Below, one piece after another: positions 30,377 through 42,246 of a stretch of 64,000 bases of DNA. Every line of letters starts with the position of its first letter. The stretch's first letter is position 1. This DNA is from Pectinophora gossypiella (Eukaryota > Arthropoda > Insecta > Lepidoptera > Gelechiidae), in contig NW_026063280.1 in NCBI RefSeq assembly GCF_024362695.1, positions 1-64,000 on the forward strand, in the 5' to 3' direction. The position numbers and the translations under genes are program-made. The notes under the pieces were generated by a model. The model searched no databases. It was given only the letters and a program-made list of their open reading frames with translations, and was not told the origin of the DNA.

Positions 30377-32290
30377 CACAACATTACTGTCGCTCGGAGA
30401 TTGCACGGCTAACCTCCCGGTTATTACATAACCAAATACACTGCTCAAAGCTGCAGGTATGTCGGAACTAAATATGATTTTTTTTCCGTCATAAATGTGA
30501 GGGAAAATGTCACCAGCTAAAATGATGTCAATTGGTGATTTTTTATGAAAGTCAGGATCGGCTAAAACTAAGTTTTTATATTCGTTAATCACGGTTTGTG
30601 GAATTGTCACGGTAGGTAAATCCGAAGTAATTTTTCGCAAAACAACAGCGTCAATGTTAAAAAGAGGAATTGAATTATGACGTGATTTTATAGATAACAA
30701 CGTCATTCCGTAATTTTTGAGGTTTTCACCACCAAGTCCATAAATATTAAAAGGACATTTATGTACCGATAAACCCAAACGATGTAAGCATTCAGCTGAA
30801 ATAAAATTCGACTGCGCGCCCGAGTCAATTAATACTCTGCACGGTTGATAACAGTTAAACTGATCTAAAACATGCACAACTGCAGTTCCCAATATAACGG
30901 TACTATTTGTTTGAATGGATGACGCATGACAATTCATAACAACATCGCTAGTATCGACCAGCGACTGCGCAGGCGCCGAGGCGGGACCAGGCGCGATGCC
31001 TGCAGGAACCGGTTTCTTATCACCCGAGTCTGCGTGCAACAACATATGATGCGGCTGATTACAGATAAAACATCTATATTGACTTTTGCATTCGCTTGCA
31101 TTATGATTCTGCTTTAGACAATTTCGACATAGTCTAAGAGCTTCAGCACGGCTGACACGCTGTGAATAGTTCAATTTACGAAATTGATCACAACGAAAAA
31201 TCATATGATTTTCTCCACAATGTAAACACGATAACTTTGAACGTGTTGTTGAAGAAGCATGCGAATAATTTTTATTTACTTTATTAATATTTTTAGTGTA
31301 CATTTTACTATCAGTTGTTTTATTTTGTCGCATATTTACGTCACTACTACGAGTAAAGGATGATGAATGATCAAGAACTTTTATTTGATTGTGCACAAAA
31401 CTCATTAGATGCGAGAATGTAGGTATAGAATTTTGATCTAACTGTTGTTCGAATAACTTGCGTGTTTGTGGGTCTAAAGATCGCAACGCGATATGACAGA
31501 ATAGATAATTATTCAAGTTATCAACTTTTAAGCCTTTAATGGCTTTGTATGAATGTTCATATGTTTCAATAAACATGTTTAAATGAGTAGAAGATTCTTT
31601 TTGAAGTGGTGAAAAATTAAGCATTTTATCCAAGTACATACCGACTAACATTCGGCTGTCTTGATATTTATCAAGGAGACTCTTCCATACCAAGTCATAG
31701 TTGGCAGCAGTAACAGGAAGACTCTTTACTATATTTAACGCTGATCCCTTTGTGCATGACAATAAATAGTGAAATTTATCAATTTTTGAAATACTTTCGT
31801 TACTATGAACCAAGGAGCAAAATGTTTCGTAAAACGTATTAAAGTTTTCAATATTACCGTCAAATGTAAACAATTCAATCTTAGGAAGTCGAGGTCAAGA
31901 TTCCTTTTGTTGTGAAGGAGTTTCGTCCTTAACGCAACTGACATTAGGTTCAAGTTTGCGCAGATGCAATTTTATACGAAAGTATAATTCATCGAAGTTT
32001 TTTAATGCCTGACCATTTAATGTAGCTTTGGAGTTATGTTTAAGTTCGCATTCAAAAATATCATAAATAACACGTTCGAAAGATTGACGCAAATCGTCAA
32101 TTTCTGAAGCACGTAACAAAAACATTTCCTTGGAGTCGGAATCCAAAGTAGTTCTACTCGAGTCATATATAGATTGAACTTGCTCATAAAGCCTTTCCTT
32201 TTTATTTTGTAATAAATTCATCAAGATCGATGTGTCTTGATCAAGTGATTCATTGTCAGATAGATCGTCTTTGTTATTTTTCTTAGACAT
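30377..32290 (-). pseudogene. BEL/Pao Gag-protease fragment, cut by the Polinton and holding an in-frame stop
   Basis: The frame starts at ATG 32290. A single in-frame TGA (31897-31895) follows residue 131; reading then continues in the same frame. The rest has a DUF1759-type Gag region (FTFDGNIENFNTFYETF), three zinc knuckles (CLHCGENHMIFRC, CRNCLKQNHNASEC, CFICNQPHHMLLH) and a DUF1758-type aspartic protease with active site LIDSGAQSNF. Coding sequence runs up to the Polinton right repeat at 30377 and is lost there. Reverse transcriptase, RNase H and integrase are absent from the window, including left of the Polinton. Confidence 0.88.
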
Positions 32291-32813
32291 TTTTTGTAAG
32301 AGAAGAGTAGGGTAGATGACAAAGAACGAGGTGTAGTGTAATTAATGCTCACTACGTACGGCACACGTATAATGTACAGATTCGTTACGTTATAAAACTT
32401 TATATAGAACGTCTATATATTATGTAAGATATACGTAAACTGTGATATAAATATCAATAAATAAAGTACAAATATATGTATGATATCTATAGGTAAATGA
32501 GATATTCGTGGTCTAGTGACCAGGAAAACTTGGATATCTGGGGTCAGATGACCAGGACAAATTTGATATCCGGGCTCGAAGGACCAAAAAAATTGTGCGA
32601 TCTGCGCAATTTACAGGTGTCGCTGATAGAATATATATATAAATAAATGACTGTATGTTAAGAGATTGTATAGAACGAACAATTGTCTGCTCTAATCGGC
32701 GAGTAAAAGGATCTCCACCAACCTTTATCATCCACAATCGAGCTGGAATCTGGACAGCTGGGCAGCCTCTGGAGTGCCTGAACGTCAGGCCGGCGACCAA
32801 GGTCAGAGTAACA
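32291..32813 (-). mobile_element. BEL/Pao 5' leader and probable 5' LTR
   Basis: On the minus strand a probable LTR runs from TGTTACTCTGACC at 32813 to GATCGCACA near 32595. It is followed by TTGGTCCTTCGAGCC, a primer-binding-site-like start seen in BEL/Pao leaders. Three diverged copies of a ~32-bp unit with 'gatat(c/t)' and 'ggtc...gacc' fall at 32501-32592. With only one LTR in the window, the exact ends are uncertain. Confidence 0.45.
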
Positions 32814-33049
32814 CTCACTTAACCCGATCGGGTGAGCAAAAATATATTGTTCAGTTCAAAATCACACAACAGTTCCAATAAACGTTATTGAAGCTCCAAT
32901 GGAGAACACAGATATGCGTGAAACGTTCACGTCTAGGCTGCAAGTCGTAAGGGCGTGAGTTTTGTACAGAACGTCTGTACTAGCCCGCGTCGAACGTCGA
33001 ACAGAAGGATTGCCAGTCATACATCCAGTGACGGTGGACTGACAATTAT

Positions 33050-36000
33050 TTGATCGAGATTTTACATTTACCCACCAATATTGAGCAGATATTGAACAGG
33101 GTCGTTCCTTATAATCCTGCTCTTCTCCTAAAATATGATGCTCACATAAATTTAGAAGTGTCCACACAGCGTGCTATAATTAAGTATTTGTTCAAATATA
33201 TGACAAAAGGACCTGATGAAGCCCGTATTGCCGTTGTTGATGAAGAACATCGTGAGGATGAAATCGAACAATATGTCACTAAGCGATATATTAGTTCTAG
33301 CGAAGCAGCGTGGCGTGTTCTCGAATTTGATATTGTAGCTAGGAACCCTACGGTAAAAATGTTAACAGTACATTTGCCCGATCAAAATTCAGTATTTTTT
33401 AAGCCTGGCCACGCGAACGAGGCAGTTAATAATGCAGGTTCAGATCTTTTAGACTATTTCAGTAGGCCTTTAACTGAGGAGTTTGATCGGGTATCCTACT
33501 TAGACTTTTTCGAAACTTACAACATTCATGCGAAAGATCCATGTTTAAAGACAGTTCAGGCGGTGCAAATGCAGAACGGCAAATTTCTTACGCGGAGAAT
33601 GCGGGGTGAGCTCGTCGCGCGTCTATTTTGGGTCGCGCCGAACAGAGGTGAACAGTTCTTTTTAAGACTTCTTTTAAGTGTTTACCCTTGTCGTAGTTTC
33701 GCGGATTTACTTCAAATTGGAGGTCCAAATTGCAAAACTTTTCAAGAAGCTGCCAAATTCGCAGGACTTGCGGACGACTCAGTCGAATATGAACGGGCTA
33801 TGGAAGAAGCTTCCACTTTTTTAACCGGACCACGACTTCGTAGCTTTTTTGTAACGCTGGCTGTTAATGGTGCCTCAGTGGCGTCACTGTGGAACACGTA
33901 TAAACGTCAATTAGCCGAAGATTTCCTTTATAGGGTGCCAGATGACGAAGAAAACGCGTTTAACATGTGCCTCATCCAAATAGATAGAATGCTACGCAGA
34001 CACGGAACTTCGTTAATAGAACAAGGTTTGCCGGAAGTAATTTATAGGTCAACGGAGTTAGATAGGGAACGCACTGAATATGATTTAGATAGTTTAAAAT
34101 CATACGTAGAAGAGTGGTTGCCACAGTTATCTCCCGATCAACGTGCCGTATTCGATTACGTGGAAAAGCTTTGCGTTGATAGTGTTTACCGAGAATCCAA
34201 CAACTGTGCGATTTTTATCGATGGTCCGGCCGGCACCGGAAAAACGCTTTTATTGAAGGTCATAACTGCATATATCCGCGGTAACCTTAAAGGTATAGCT
34301 TTAACCTGTGCATCGTCTGCAATTGCTGCTCAAAATTACACAAACGGAATGACGGCTCATTCCTTGTTTAGATTTCCTTTACATCTATTAGATGATAGCG
34401 GATACTGGAACATCTCAAATGGTACTCAAAGAGCTGAATTGATTTATAATTCTAATCTCATTGTGTATGATGAAGCGCCGATGGCTCATAAATACCTTAT
34501 AAATTTATTAAATAGATCATTGCAGGATTTGATGAGGTCAGACAAAATTTTTGGTTCTAAAATAATTATTTTTGCAGGAGATTTTCGTCAAATTCCTCCA
34601 GTAGTCCCAGAAGCACGAACGAATTTTGATATATTAAACGCGTCACTAAAAACTTCACCTATTTGGAAACAATTGAAAAAATTTAGTTTGGTAACTTCAC
34701 AGAGATGTAAGGATGACGCACAGTATGCAGATTTTCTTTTAAAACTGGGTTCAAATTTATTACCTACTCTTAGATTAGAAACAAATAATAATGATTTGCA
34801 ATTAGTCCAACTTGAATCCATTGATTATGTTACTGAATTAGAAGATTTAATTGATTTTGTATTCCCAGAAGTTACTCTTACTGAGCCAGGCGTATGCTCC
34901 TTCAGAGCGATTCTATGCACCCGTAACGATACAGTTAGAGAAATTAATGCCGTTATTTTAGACAAACTACCAGGAGAAGTATTACATTTTTATGCCATAG
35001 ACAAAATTTTAAACGACAACGCTGATCAAGTATATTTTAGTCCCGAATTTTTAAAGAAAGAAAGAAAGAAAGATACGTTTATTATAAAGGGACACCACAG
35101 TAACAAGTATAAAATAAATAACAAATATATAATATAAAACACGGAGTAACACATAACTTACAATCAAACACATAATAAAAAAAAAAATTAAAAAATTAAA
35201 AGACAACATACACGAGAAATACAAATAATTGTGTGTATGGACTGGTCAACGATGGTGGTGGTGTCCTTTATAAAAGGGCCTCACTCAGCATAAGCCGCGG
35301 CGCGAGCCACGACGCTGGTATTCTGTGGACCCTGCTAAGTGAGGCACGGAAGCCGTGTCTCCCACAAATACGACTTGAATGAATACATAATAATATTTAC
35401 TTATAAAATAAAGTACTTAGTTTACAAAAACATATATTAAAAGCGTGTGTGTGTGCAGTGTATCTACAAATACATGAAAGAAATACAATAATACTTACAA
35501 AACAATGCGTATAAAACGATAAAATAAACAAATAAATAAAGTTAGAAATGTTAGAATGTGACAAGTTAGTGTGCGTGCGGATTTGAACGAAAGAACGTAG
35601 TGTACGTTGCAACTCAAACTGGTTTGGCCGGAGTAAAACTACCGTTAGCGGGCTTACTACGTCAACATTTTTATCAAACGCATTACGTCAGTTTCAACCG
35701 CCACTGCCGTCCGAGTGCAACGTTTATTATGTAATCAGCTTGTACAAAAAACCCGTCGCGAAAGTTTTTTTGTGTTTTTAAAAGTGTTGGGAATAAAAAT
35801 ATAAATAATTGATTGATAATAAAAAACATTTAACGAATCAGTGACCGTAGTTACAATAAAAAAATAACAAATAACCCCCAATGAACAGACTAGAGACGCA
35901 TATTTGTGTACCGCCTACTAGTGTATTTTCAATGAGTAGCTGTGTGCCTGTGTGCCTGTGTGCCTGTTAGAGCTATATTGCCGTCGCATCCGCGTCGCAA

Positions 36001-36607
36001 GTTAGACTCCGCCATCGTGTCGTGTCTGGACCACAGAGGTAGGTTTAAGTGGTTTTGTTTATTAAGAACTCTTTTGTAGTCGCAGAAGATGTTGCTTAAA
36101 ATGAAGTTTAAAATTATTGATTTACATACACTTCGACCACAAGGTGTTCCAGATTTCGATTTGCAATTAAAATTAGAATGTGTTTGTGTAATCACGCGTA
36201 ATCTTAGTTTCGCGGACGGCTTAGTAAATGGCACCAAAGTAATAGTTGTTGAAACATCTCCATATATTATTAAAGTTCGGAAACAAGGTGAACTAGGAGA
36301 TTATTTGATCCCTCGAATTCTTTTTAAAGCGCCTATAGAACATAACAGCCCTTACGAGATGTGTCGCCGTCAATTCCCGTTGCAGGTGTGTTATGCAATG
36401 ACTATTCACAAGAGCCAGGGTCAAACGATTAGTCGCGTTGGGGTCGATCTTAGATCTGATATGTTTAGTCACGGTCAACTGTATGTAGCTTTAGGTCGCG
36501 TTCGCGAAAGACGTGACATAAAAGTACTACTACCCAGGCACCGAATCGAAAATGACCAACCTTTCTCGAATAACGTTATCATATCAGAACTTTTAAGTTT
36601 AACGTAA
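33050..36607 (+). pseudogene. Helitron Rep-helicase (RepHel), 5'-truncated and split by an insertion
   Basis: Segment 33050-35057 begins within the Rep domain: RVVPYNPALLLKYDAHIN, then the two-tyrosine nicking motif KYLFKYMTKG. The Pif1-type helicase follows, with Walker A GPAGTGKT, Walker B LIVYDEAPM, GDFRQIPPV and SQRCKDD. At 35057 coding stops in a GAAA run. It resumes at about 36098-36607 with RPQGVPDFDLQL, MTIHKSQGQT and HGQLYVALGRVR, the C-terminal helicase motifs. Upstream of 33050 a short stretch (about 32980-33048) still looks Helitron-like but in another frame. The HUH histidine motif is missing. No Helitron ends were identified, so this is a decayed copy. Confidence 0.9.
35058..36097 (-). 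mobile_element. ~1.04-kb retro-inserted segment splitting the Helitron gene
   Basis: The segment lies between two halves of one coding sequence. Read on the minus strand it ends with AATAAACGTAT and a (CTTT)n tail, and both edges carry TTTAAA, a possible target duplication. It has no recognised protein. A short frame (MAESNLRRGCDGN...) and a TGTGCC microsatellite lie near its minus-strand 5' end. It may be a 5' portion-bearing SINE or LINE derivative or a retrocopy of a transcript; identity is unknown. Confidence 0.6.
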
Positions 36608-36894
36608 CTTTATTTAGGGTGGCACTTCTTGAAAAGACTGAACCAGTTCATCTCTGTTATTAAGCTTATTGGGTTTTTTTTAGATCGGTTAAATCATGTG
36701 CTGAAATTATCGTTTATTGCGAATTTTTAATTATTATTTATAATCATTCTATCTTGTTTTTTCTTCTTTTCGTATAATTAAACGATAGAACTGACTTTAA
36801 CAAGCTTGCACTCGATTTGATGATGGTTGCATTGAATTTCAAAGCTAGGTTTACCATTTTATTAGTCACAATCACTGAATTAAAATGTGTGTTA
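36608..36894. other. AT-rich 3' flank of the Helitron gene
   Basis: The sequence is AT-rich without a supported gene. I could not place a Helitron 3' hairpin plus CTRR end here. Confidence 0.4.
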
Positions 36895-37335
36895 ATCAAT
36901 TGGCAATGTGTGCATGCCCTTCCCAGCCGTTAACGCTGTGGAGGCTCATCTTTAGGGGACGAGAGAACGGGCGTGAAGTGAACTGGCAGGATGAACACTT
37001 GGCTGCGGGTGCGACCGGTGCATGAGAGTGAAGTGGAGCTGGCTGGAAGATGGAGGCAGGTATCACTCGATTGCTTTAGCTGAGTTCCACTCAGATCAAG
37101 TAAGCTGTCATATGGATGAATGTCGCAGGTTGGAATGATCCGGAGTAGAACTGTCGGTGTCGTTCCCATCGTCGTAGGCATTTTCGGTGGATTTTGTAGG
37201 TCGATCAACAATGGTTGCGTGAGTTTTAGCTGTCAAGCTGCTATGCCGTGCTAGCCGATTCTTGCGATCTGGGATACAAGGGATGGACGTATCCTGTGGA
37301 ATGATCGTGTCAGTGAAGGTTTGAATGTCGCTTAG
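36895..37335. repeat. Dispersed repeat, copy 1 (inverted partner at 54470-54850)
   Basis: About 440 bp shares long similarity with the reverse complement of 54470-54850, for example 'gtgcgaccggtgca', 'gagttccactcagatca', 'gtagaactgtc', 'ggtcgatcaacaat' and 'atcctgtgga'. No protein was recognised in either copy. Confidence 0.75.
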
Positions 37336-37420
37336 GACTGGAAAGGAGGGAGTACGGAAACTGTAATCAGTATTCAGGATCTCGCTGTACATGGACAATG
37401 TTTAGTTTAGGTGTATTAAA

Positions 37421-39238
37421 GTGGTAATTGTTCGAAGTTATTTGAAAAGAATTCTGTTTCAGTGTTTAAGCACTAAAACTGTTAGTTTTTTTAAACGGTT
37501 TTATTTAGCTCACCCCGTTTGTTTTATTCTTGGGTCAAATTTAGTAATTCAAATTTCACCCTCTTCCTGTCAACCGATTAATCTGAAATTTTGTATACAC
37601 TTTGGATTTTGGTGACAATACAATTATGTTTATTCATTATCATTATAAATCCAAGATGGCGGCCGCTACAAAATGGCGGATAACGTAGGTTTTATCAATC
37701 CCATCAATATGGGTATCAAATGAAAGGGCTCAACAAGCAGAATACAATATACTAAAAAAAAATTTAATCCAAGATGGCGGCCTCTACAAAATGGCGGATA
37801 ACTTAGGTTTTGTCAATCCCATCAACATGGGTATCAAATGAAAGGTCTCAACAAGTAGAATACAATTTAATATGCAAAATTAAACGGTTTTATATTTAGC
37901 TCACCCCGTTTGTTTTATTTATTCTTGGGTCAAATTTAGTAATTCAAATTTCACCCTCTTCCTGTCAACCGATTAATCTGAAATTTTGTATACACTTTGG
38001 ATTTTGGTGACAATACAATTATGTTTATTCATTATCATTATAAATCCAAGATGGCGGCCGCTACAAAATGGCGGATAACGTAGGTTTTATCAATCCCATC
38101 AATATGGGTATCAAATGAAAGGGCTCAACAAGCAAAATACAATATACTAAAAAAAAATTAAATCCAAGATGGCGGCCGCTACAAAATGGCGGATAACGTA
38201 GGTTTTATCAATCCTATCAATATGGGTATCAAATGAAAGTGCTCAACCAGTAGAATACAATGTACTATATAAAATTAAAATCCAAGATGGCGGCCTCTAC
38301 AAAATGGCGGATAACTTAGGTTTTATCAATCCCATCAACATGGGTATCAAATGAAAGGTCTCAACAAGTAGAATACAATTTACTATGCAAAATTAAACGG
38401 TTTTATATTTAGCTCACCCCGTTTGTTTTATTTATTCTTGGGTCAAATTTAGTAATTCAAATTTCACCCTCTTCCTGTCAACCGATTAATCTGAAATTTT
38501 GTATACACTTTGGATTTTGGTGACAATACAATTATAATAATTCATTATCATTATAAATCCAAGATGGCGGCCGCTACAAAATGGCGGATAACGTAGGTTT
38601 TATCAATCCCATCAATATGAGTATCAAATGAAAGGGCTCAACAAGCAGAATACAATATACTAAAAAAAATTTAAATCCAAGATGGCGGCCGCTACAAAAT
38701 GGCGGATAACGTAGGTTTTATCAATCCGTCGGATAACGTAGGTTTTATCAATCCCATCAATATGGGTATCAAATGAAAGGGCTCAACAAGCAGAATACAA
38801 TATATTAAAAAAAAATTAAATCCAAGATGGCGGCCGCTACAAAATGGCGGATAACGTAGGTTTTATCAATCCTATCAATATGGGTATCAAATGAAAGTGC
38901 TCAACCAGTAGAATACAATGTACTATATAAAATTAAAATCCAAGATGGCGGCCTCTACAAAATGGCGGATAACTTAGGTTTTATCAATCCCATCAACATG
39001 AGTATCAAATGAAAGGTCTCAACAAGTAGAATACAATTTACTATGCAAAATTGAAATCTAAGATGGCCGCCGCTACCAAATGGCTTATAACAATTTTTTA
39101 TCAATCCCACCAATATGGGTATCAAATAAAAGGGCTTGACAAGAAGAATACAGTGCACTATACAACCTCAATATTTAAGATGGGCGCAGCCACTAAATGG
39201 CGTATAATAATAAGATTAAAATTTAGAAATTGAATCTG
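37421..39238 (+). repeat. YY1-motif tandem array (~120-bp monomers with a ~155-bp header)
   Basis: A header beginning TTAAACGGTTTTAT, with 'agctcaccccgtttg' and 'tttcaccctcttcctgtcaacc', recurs near 37494, 37885 and 38395. It is followed by two to five monomers of about 120 bp, each starting CCAAGATGGCGGCC and containing TACAAAATGGCGGATAA and 'gggtatcaaatgaaagg'. Monomer starts include 37651, 37772, 38046, 38165, 38284, 38563, 38678, 38821, 38938 and 39057. A truncated repeat of 'ggataacgtaggttttatcaatcc' occurs at about 38730. There is no coding capacity. Confidence 0.85.
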
Positions 39239-39240
39239 GG

Positions 39241-39504
39241 ATGACGGCTGAAAGAAGAATGTTGCCTTTAATACTATCATGGGCTTCTACAATACATAAA
39301 ATGCAGGGCAGCACTGTGGATCACGCAGTCGTATACTTAGGTGCGAAACTGTTTGAAGAAGGTCAAGCCTACGTGGCTCTTAGTATAGTAAGATCTTTGC
39401 AGGGACTACGTATAGAGGAGTTGGACTGCAATAAACTAACGGGCACGAAACCTTGCAATAATGAAGCACTAAATGAATTAAACAGAATGCGAAATAAAAA
39501 CTAA
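39241..39504 (+). pseudogene. C-terminal fragment of a Pif1-like helicase
   Basis: The 87-residue frame carries superfamily 1 motifs of a Pif1-type helicase tail: ILSWASTIHKMQGSTVDHAV and GQAYVALSIVRSLQGL. The sequence differs from the Helitron tail at 36.1-36.6 kb, so it derives from another element. The upstream helicase is replaced by the tandem array. It is a remnant, not a working gene. Confidence 0.8.
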
Positions 39505-39512
39505 AAACTAGA

Positions 39513-40198
39513 AAATAAAAATAGGTAAAAAAACTTTTTAAGTTAAACGGTTTTATGTTAAACATACATTGCAATGTTTAAGCTAAATGTACTAAAAACC
39601 AAAAAATAATAAAATAGATACAGTCGTGGGAATTATAAACATATGCATAGACTAGACTAAAATAAAACCGTGGGGCACGTTAATTGTCTACAATCGTCGA
39701 TTTAAATGTTTGTTTTATAATGTTACACTATTACATTTTTTCATTTTTTTTTTTTTCAATTAGGCAGTTGTTCAACCGACAACGATGGACGTGTGATAAG
39801 TAGGGCTAGAATGTGGAAACAAGCTAGCAAGCTCGATTATAAGCGAGTTTTAGGGTTTCATAGTGGTGAGCGAGTAGTACTTTTATCATATGTTTTGCTA
39901 GCGAGCTTGCTAGCTTGTTTCCACATTCTAGCCCTACTTATCACACGTCCATCGTTGTCGGTTAAACAACTGCCTAATTATAGTGTAACATTACAAAACA
40001 AACATTTTAATCAACGATTGTAGACAATTGACGTGCCCCACGGTTTTATTTTAGTCTAGTCTATGCATATGTTTATAATTCCCACGACTGTATCTATTTT
40101 ATTATTTTTTGGTTTTTAGTACATTTAGCTTAAACATTGCAATGTATGTTTAACATAAAACCGTTTAACTTAAAAAGTTTTTTTACCTATTTTTATTT
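39513..40198. mobile_element. Fold-back element with ~320-bp inverted arms
   Basis: Left arm 39513-39835 and right arm 39902-40198 are near-perfect reverse complements with a 66-bp loop. The ends read AAATAAAAATAGGTAAAA; inside is AGTTAAACGGTTTTATG. The arm tips hold GTTGTCGG and ATTCTAGCCCTACTTATC segments. It encodes nothing. The DNA could form a long hairpin and its transcripts long double-stranded RNA. No target duplication is evident. Confidence 0.88.
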
Positions 40199-41990
40199 GT
40201 AAGCAAACGTATGATTTATTGATGTTCATTTTTTACTTTATAACGCTAACGCTTTACAAATAATATTGTTACCAAATTTAAGTGCGTATATAAACAATAA
40301 ATTAATACTAAAATATTTCGATAAAGACACCAATGATGTTTATTGATACATAAAACTAAGTGCTACTTTCTCAACTTAAAGCAATAAGTTATGCAGTAAT
40401 TATACTTCAACGAGTATATTTAAACAAATCGTCATTCAAAAGCATTTTACCCAATACCTAACTTACATTAAGTAAAATTTATCTTTGTCATTTTAGTCAC
40501 TTATTTTTTATCATTCACTAAGCTGTAAGCAAAATATATTTACTAAAATAATAAAAAAAATACGATATTCATGGTAAGTTGGATTAGCTATTTTATGACT
40601 TGATATTTTCATGCATTAATTCAGGAAAATAAATGTATAATGAAAAATAAGTTTTTATAACCGATTAAATTTGTGTAATGTGTAGTGTATACATTTTAAT
40701 GTATTTAACATTTGCAAATTATATTGATTTGTAAATAAATATTAGTTCCATTAAAATTGTACTAAAGAATATTTTATACTAGCGTATATTAGTAACTTAA
40801 GTTAGAATTAAGTAAACAAACAAAAAAATATACGCCTTAAATAATAAATATAAGGAAGAAAGGAAACTACCCGGATGCCTGTTTACTCATCATCAAGGAA
40901 ACTTTAAGAAATAACATTACTACAAATGTCTGCTCGAAGAAAGATTCAAAAACTTAAACAAATGCCAAGCTGGAAATCGATTAATGAGTACACATAAACG
41001 CTACATAGTACAACACGCGTGTCCTGTAATGGAACGGACAGAATAAAGAATATGTGTTATGGTACTTCGAATCAGTACAGTATAATAATATTATACATTA
41101 GCATTCAATGGTGTATGAATCGTCATCGTCATTGTGTCAGCAAAGACGCATCATCAATTGCACAGATTTGTGGCTACAAATATATAAATGAAAAGTGTTA
41201 TTTAGAACATTATTTATTGTGTTGTGGAATAAAATAGGTCAATAATTACCTGTATCCGGCAGTGACGAACAATTTTTTCATTCACAAACATGGGTAAATA
41301 CGACGACTGTCAGATGGGCTAAACATGAAAAAAGTCCTTAAACCAAATCCCATTGTTTCGCTATTGTGTTTGAAAATCTAAGCCGCAGGAGGATATTAAG
41401 TACGACCATGCTTTACCTTTAATGGTGTATGTAAAAATAATGAAGCCTATAATCAACAATGAATGTTCTATACCATTCTAAGCAAATTAAAAAACAAATT
41501 TGATCATGTCAATTTCTGGCCTCCCACAAGCGGGTCTCACCAGTATTGACAGAAGAATGATCACTCATCGATACAAAAACATACATAAAGTAATTAATAC
41601 ATGTATACAGGCTAAATAAAGTGAAATTGCTAGAAAATACCTACTCCTTGGAAAAACAATAATTGGAGAAGAAAGCACTACCTAACAACGTGAAACTTTG
41701 ATATTCAAATTTTCAAATCAAAATATGGCTAAAACAAAAAAAAATACTTAAAAATTGAAAGGTAAAAGAAAACACCTTTAGTTAAAAAAATAGAAAGCGA
41801 GTCATATTTTATATATTCTGGTAAAATTGTTTAGTTTTAAATGTTACCAAATACACCAAATGTTATTAGAAATGAAAGTAACTGCATATAGTTTAATTCA
41901 TATGTGTACAGTCAACATACTACCTACGTTTTATTTTTTTAAGTCTACATTCGTTATTTATCTATATACTTATAATAAATCTGTAGAGAG
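40199..41990. other. AT-rich stretch without recognisable features
   Basis: I read both strands and found only short open frames and A/T runs. There are no convincing repeats, RNAs or protein motifs. Confidence 0.6.
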
Positions 41991-42246
41991 GTCAATTCTG
42001 TACATTAAATATTTTTTCAAAATAACTATCAGGGGGTGATAAGTGGTCGATACTGATGCCAAAAATGCAATCAGTAAATTTTTTGTCTGTCTGTCTGTCT
42101 GTCTGTCTGTATGTTCCTTATAGAAACAAAAACTACTGGACGGATTTTAATGAAACTTGGTACAATTATTCTTCACACTCCTGGACAGGTTATAGTATAC
42201 TTTTCATCACGCTACAATCAATAGGAGCAGAGTAGTGAAGGGAAAC

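Noticed and set aside
36930..37398. Overlapping frames of 93-96 codons in the dispersed repeat
   Set aside because: The inverted copy at 54.5 kb does not preserve the frames.
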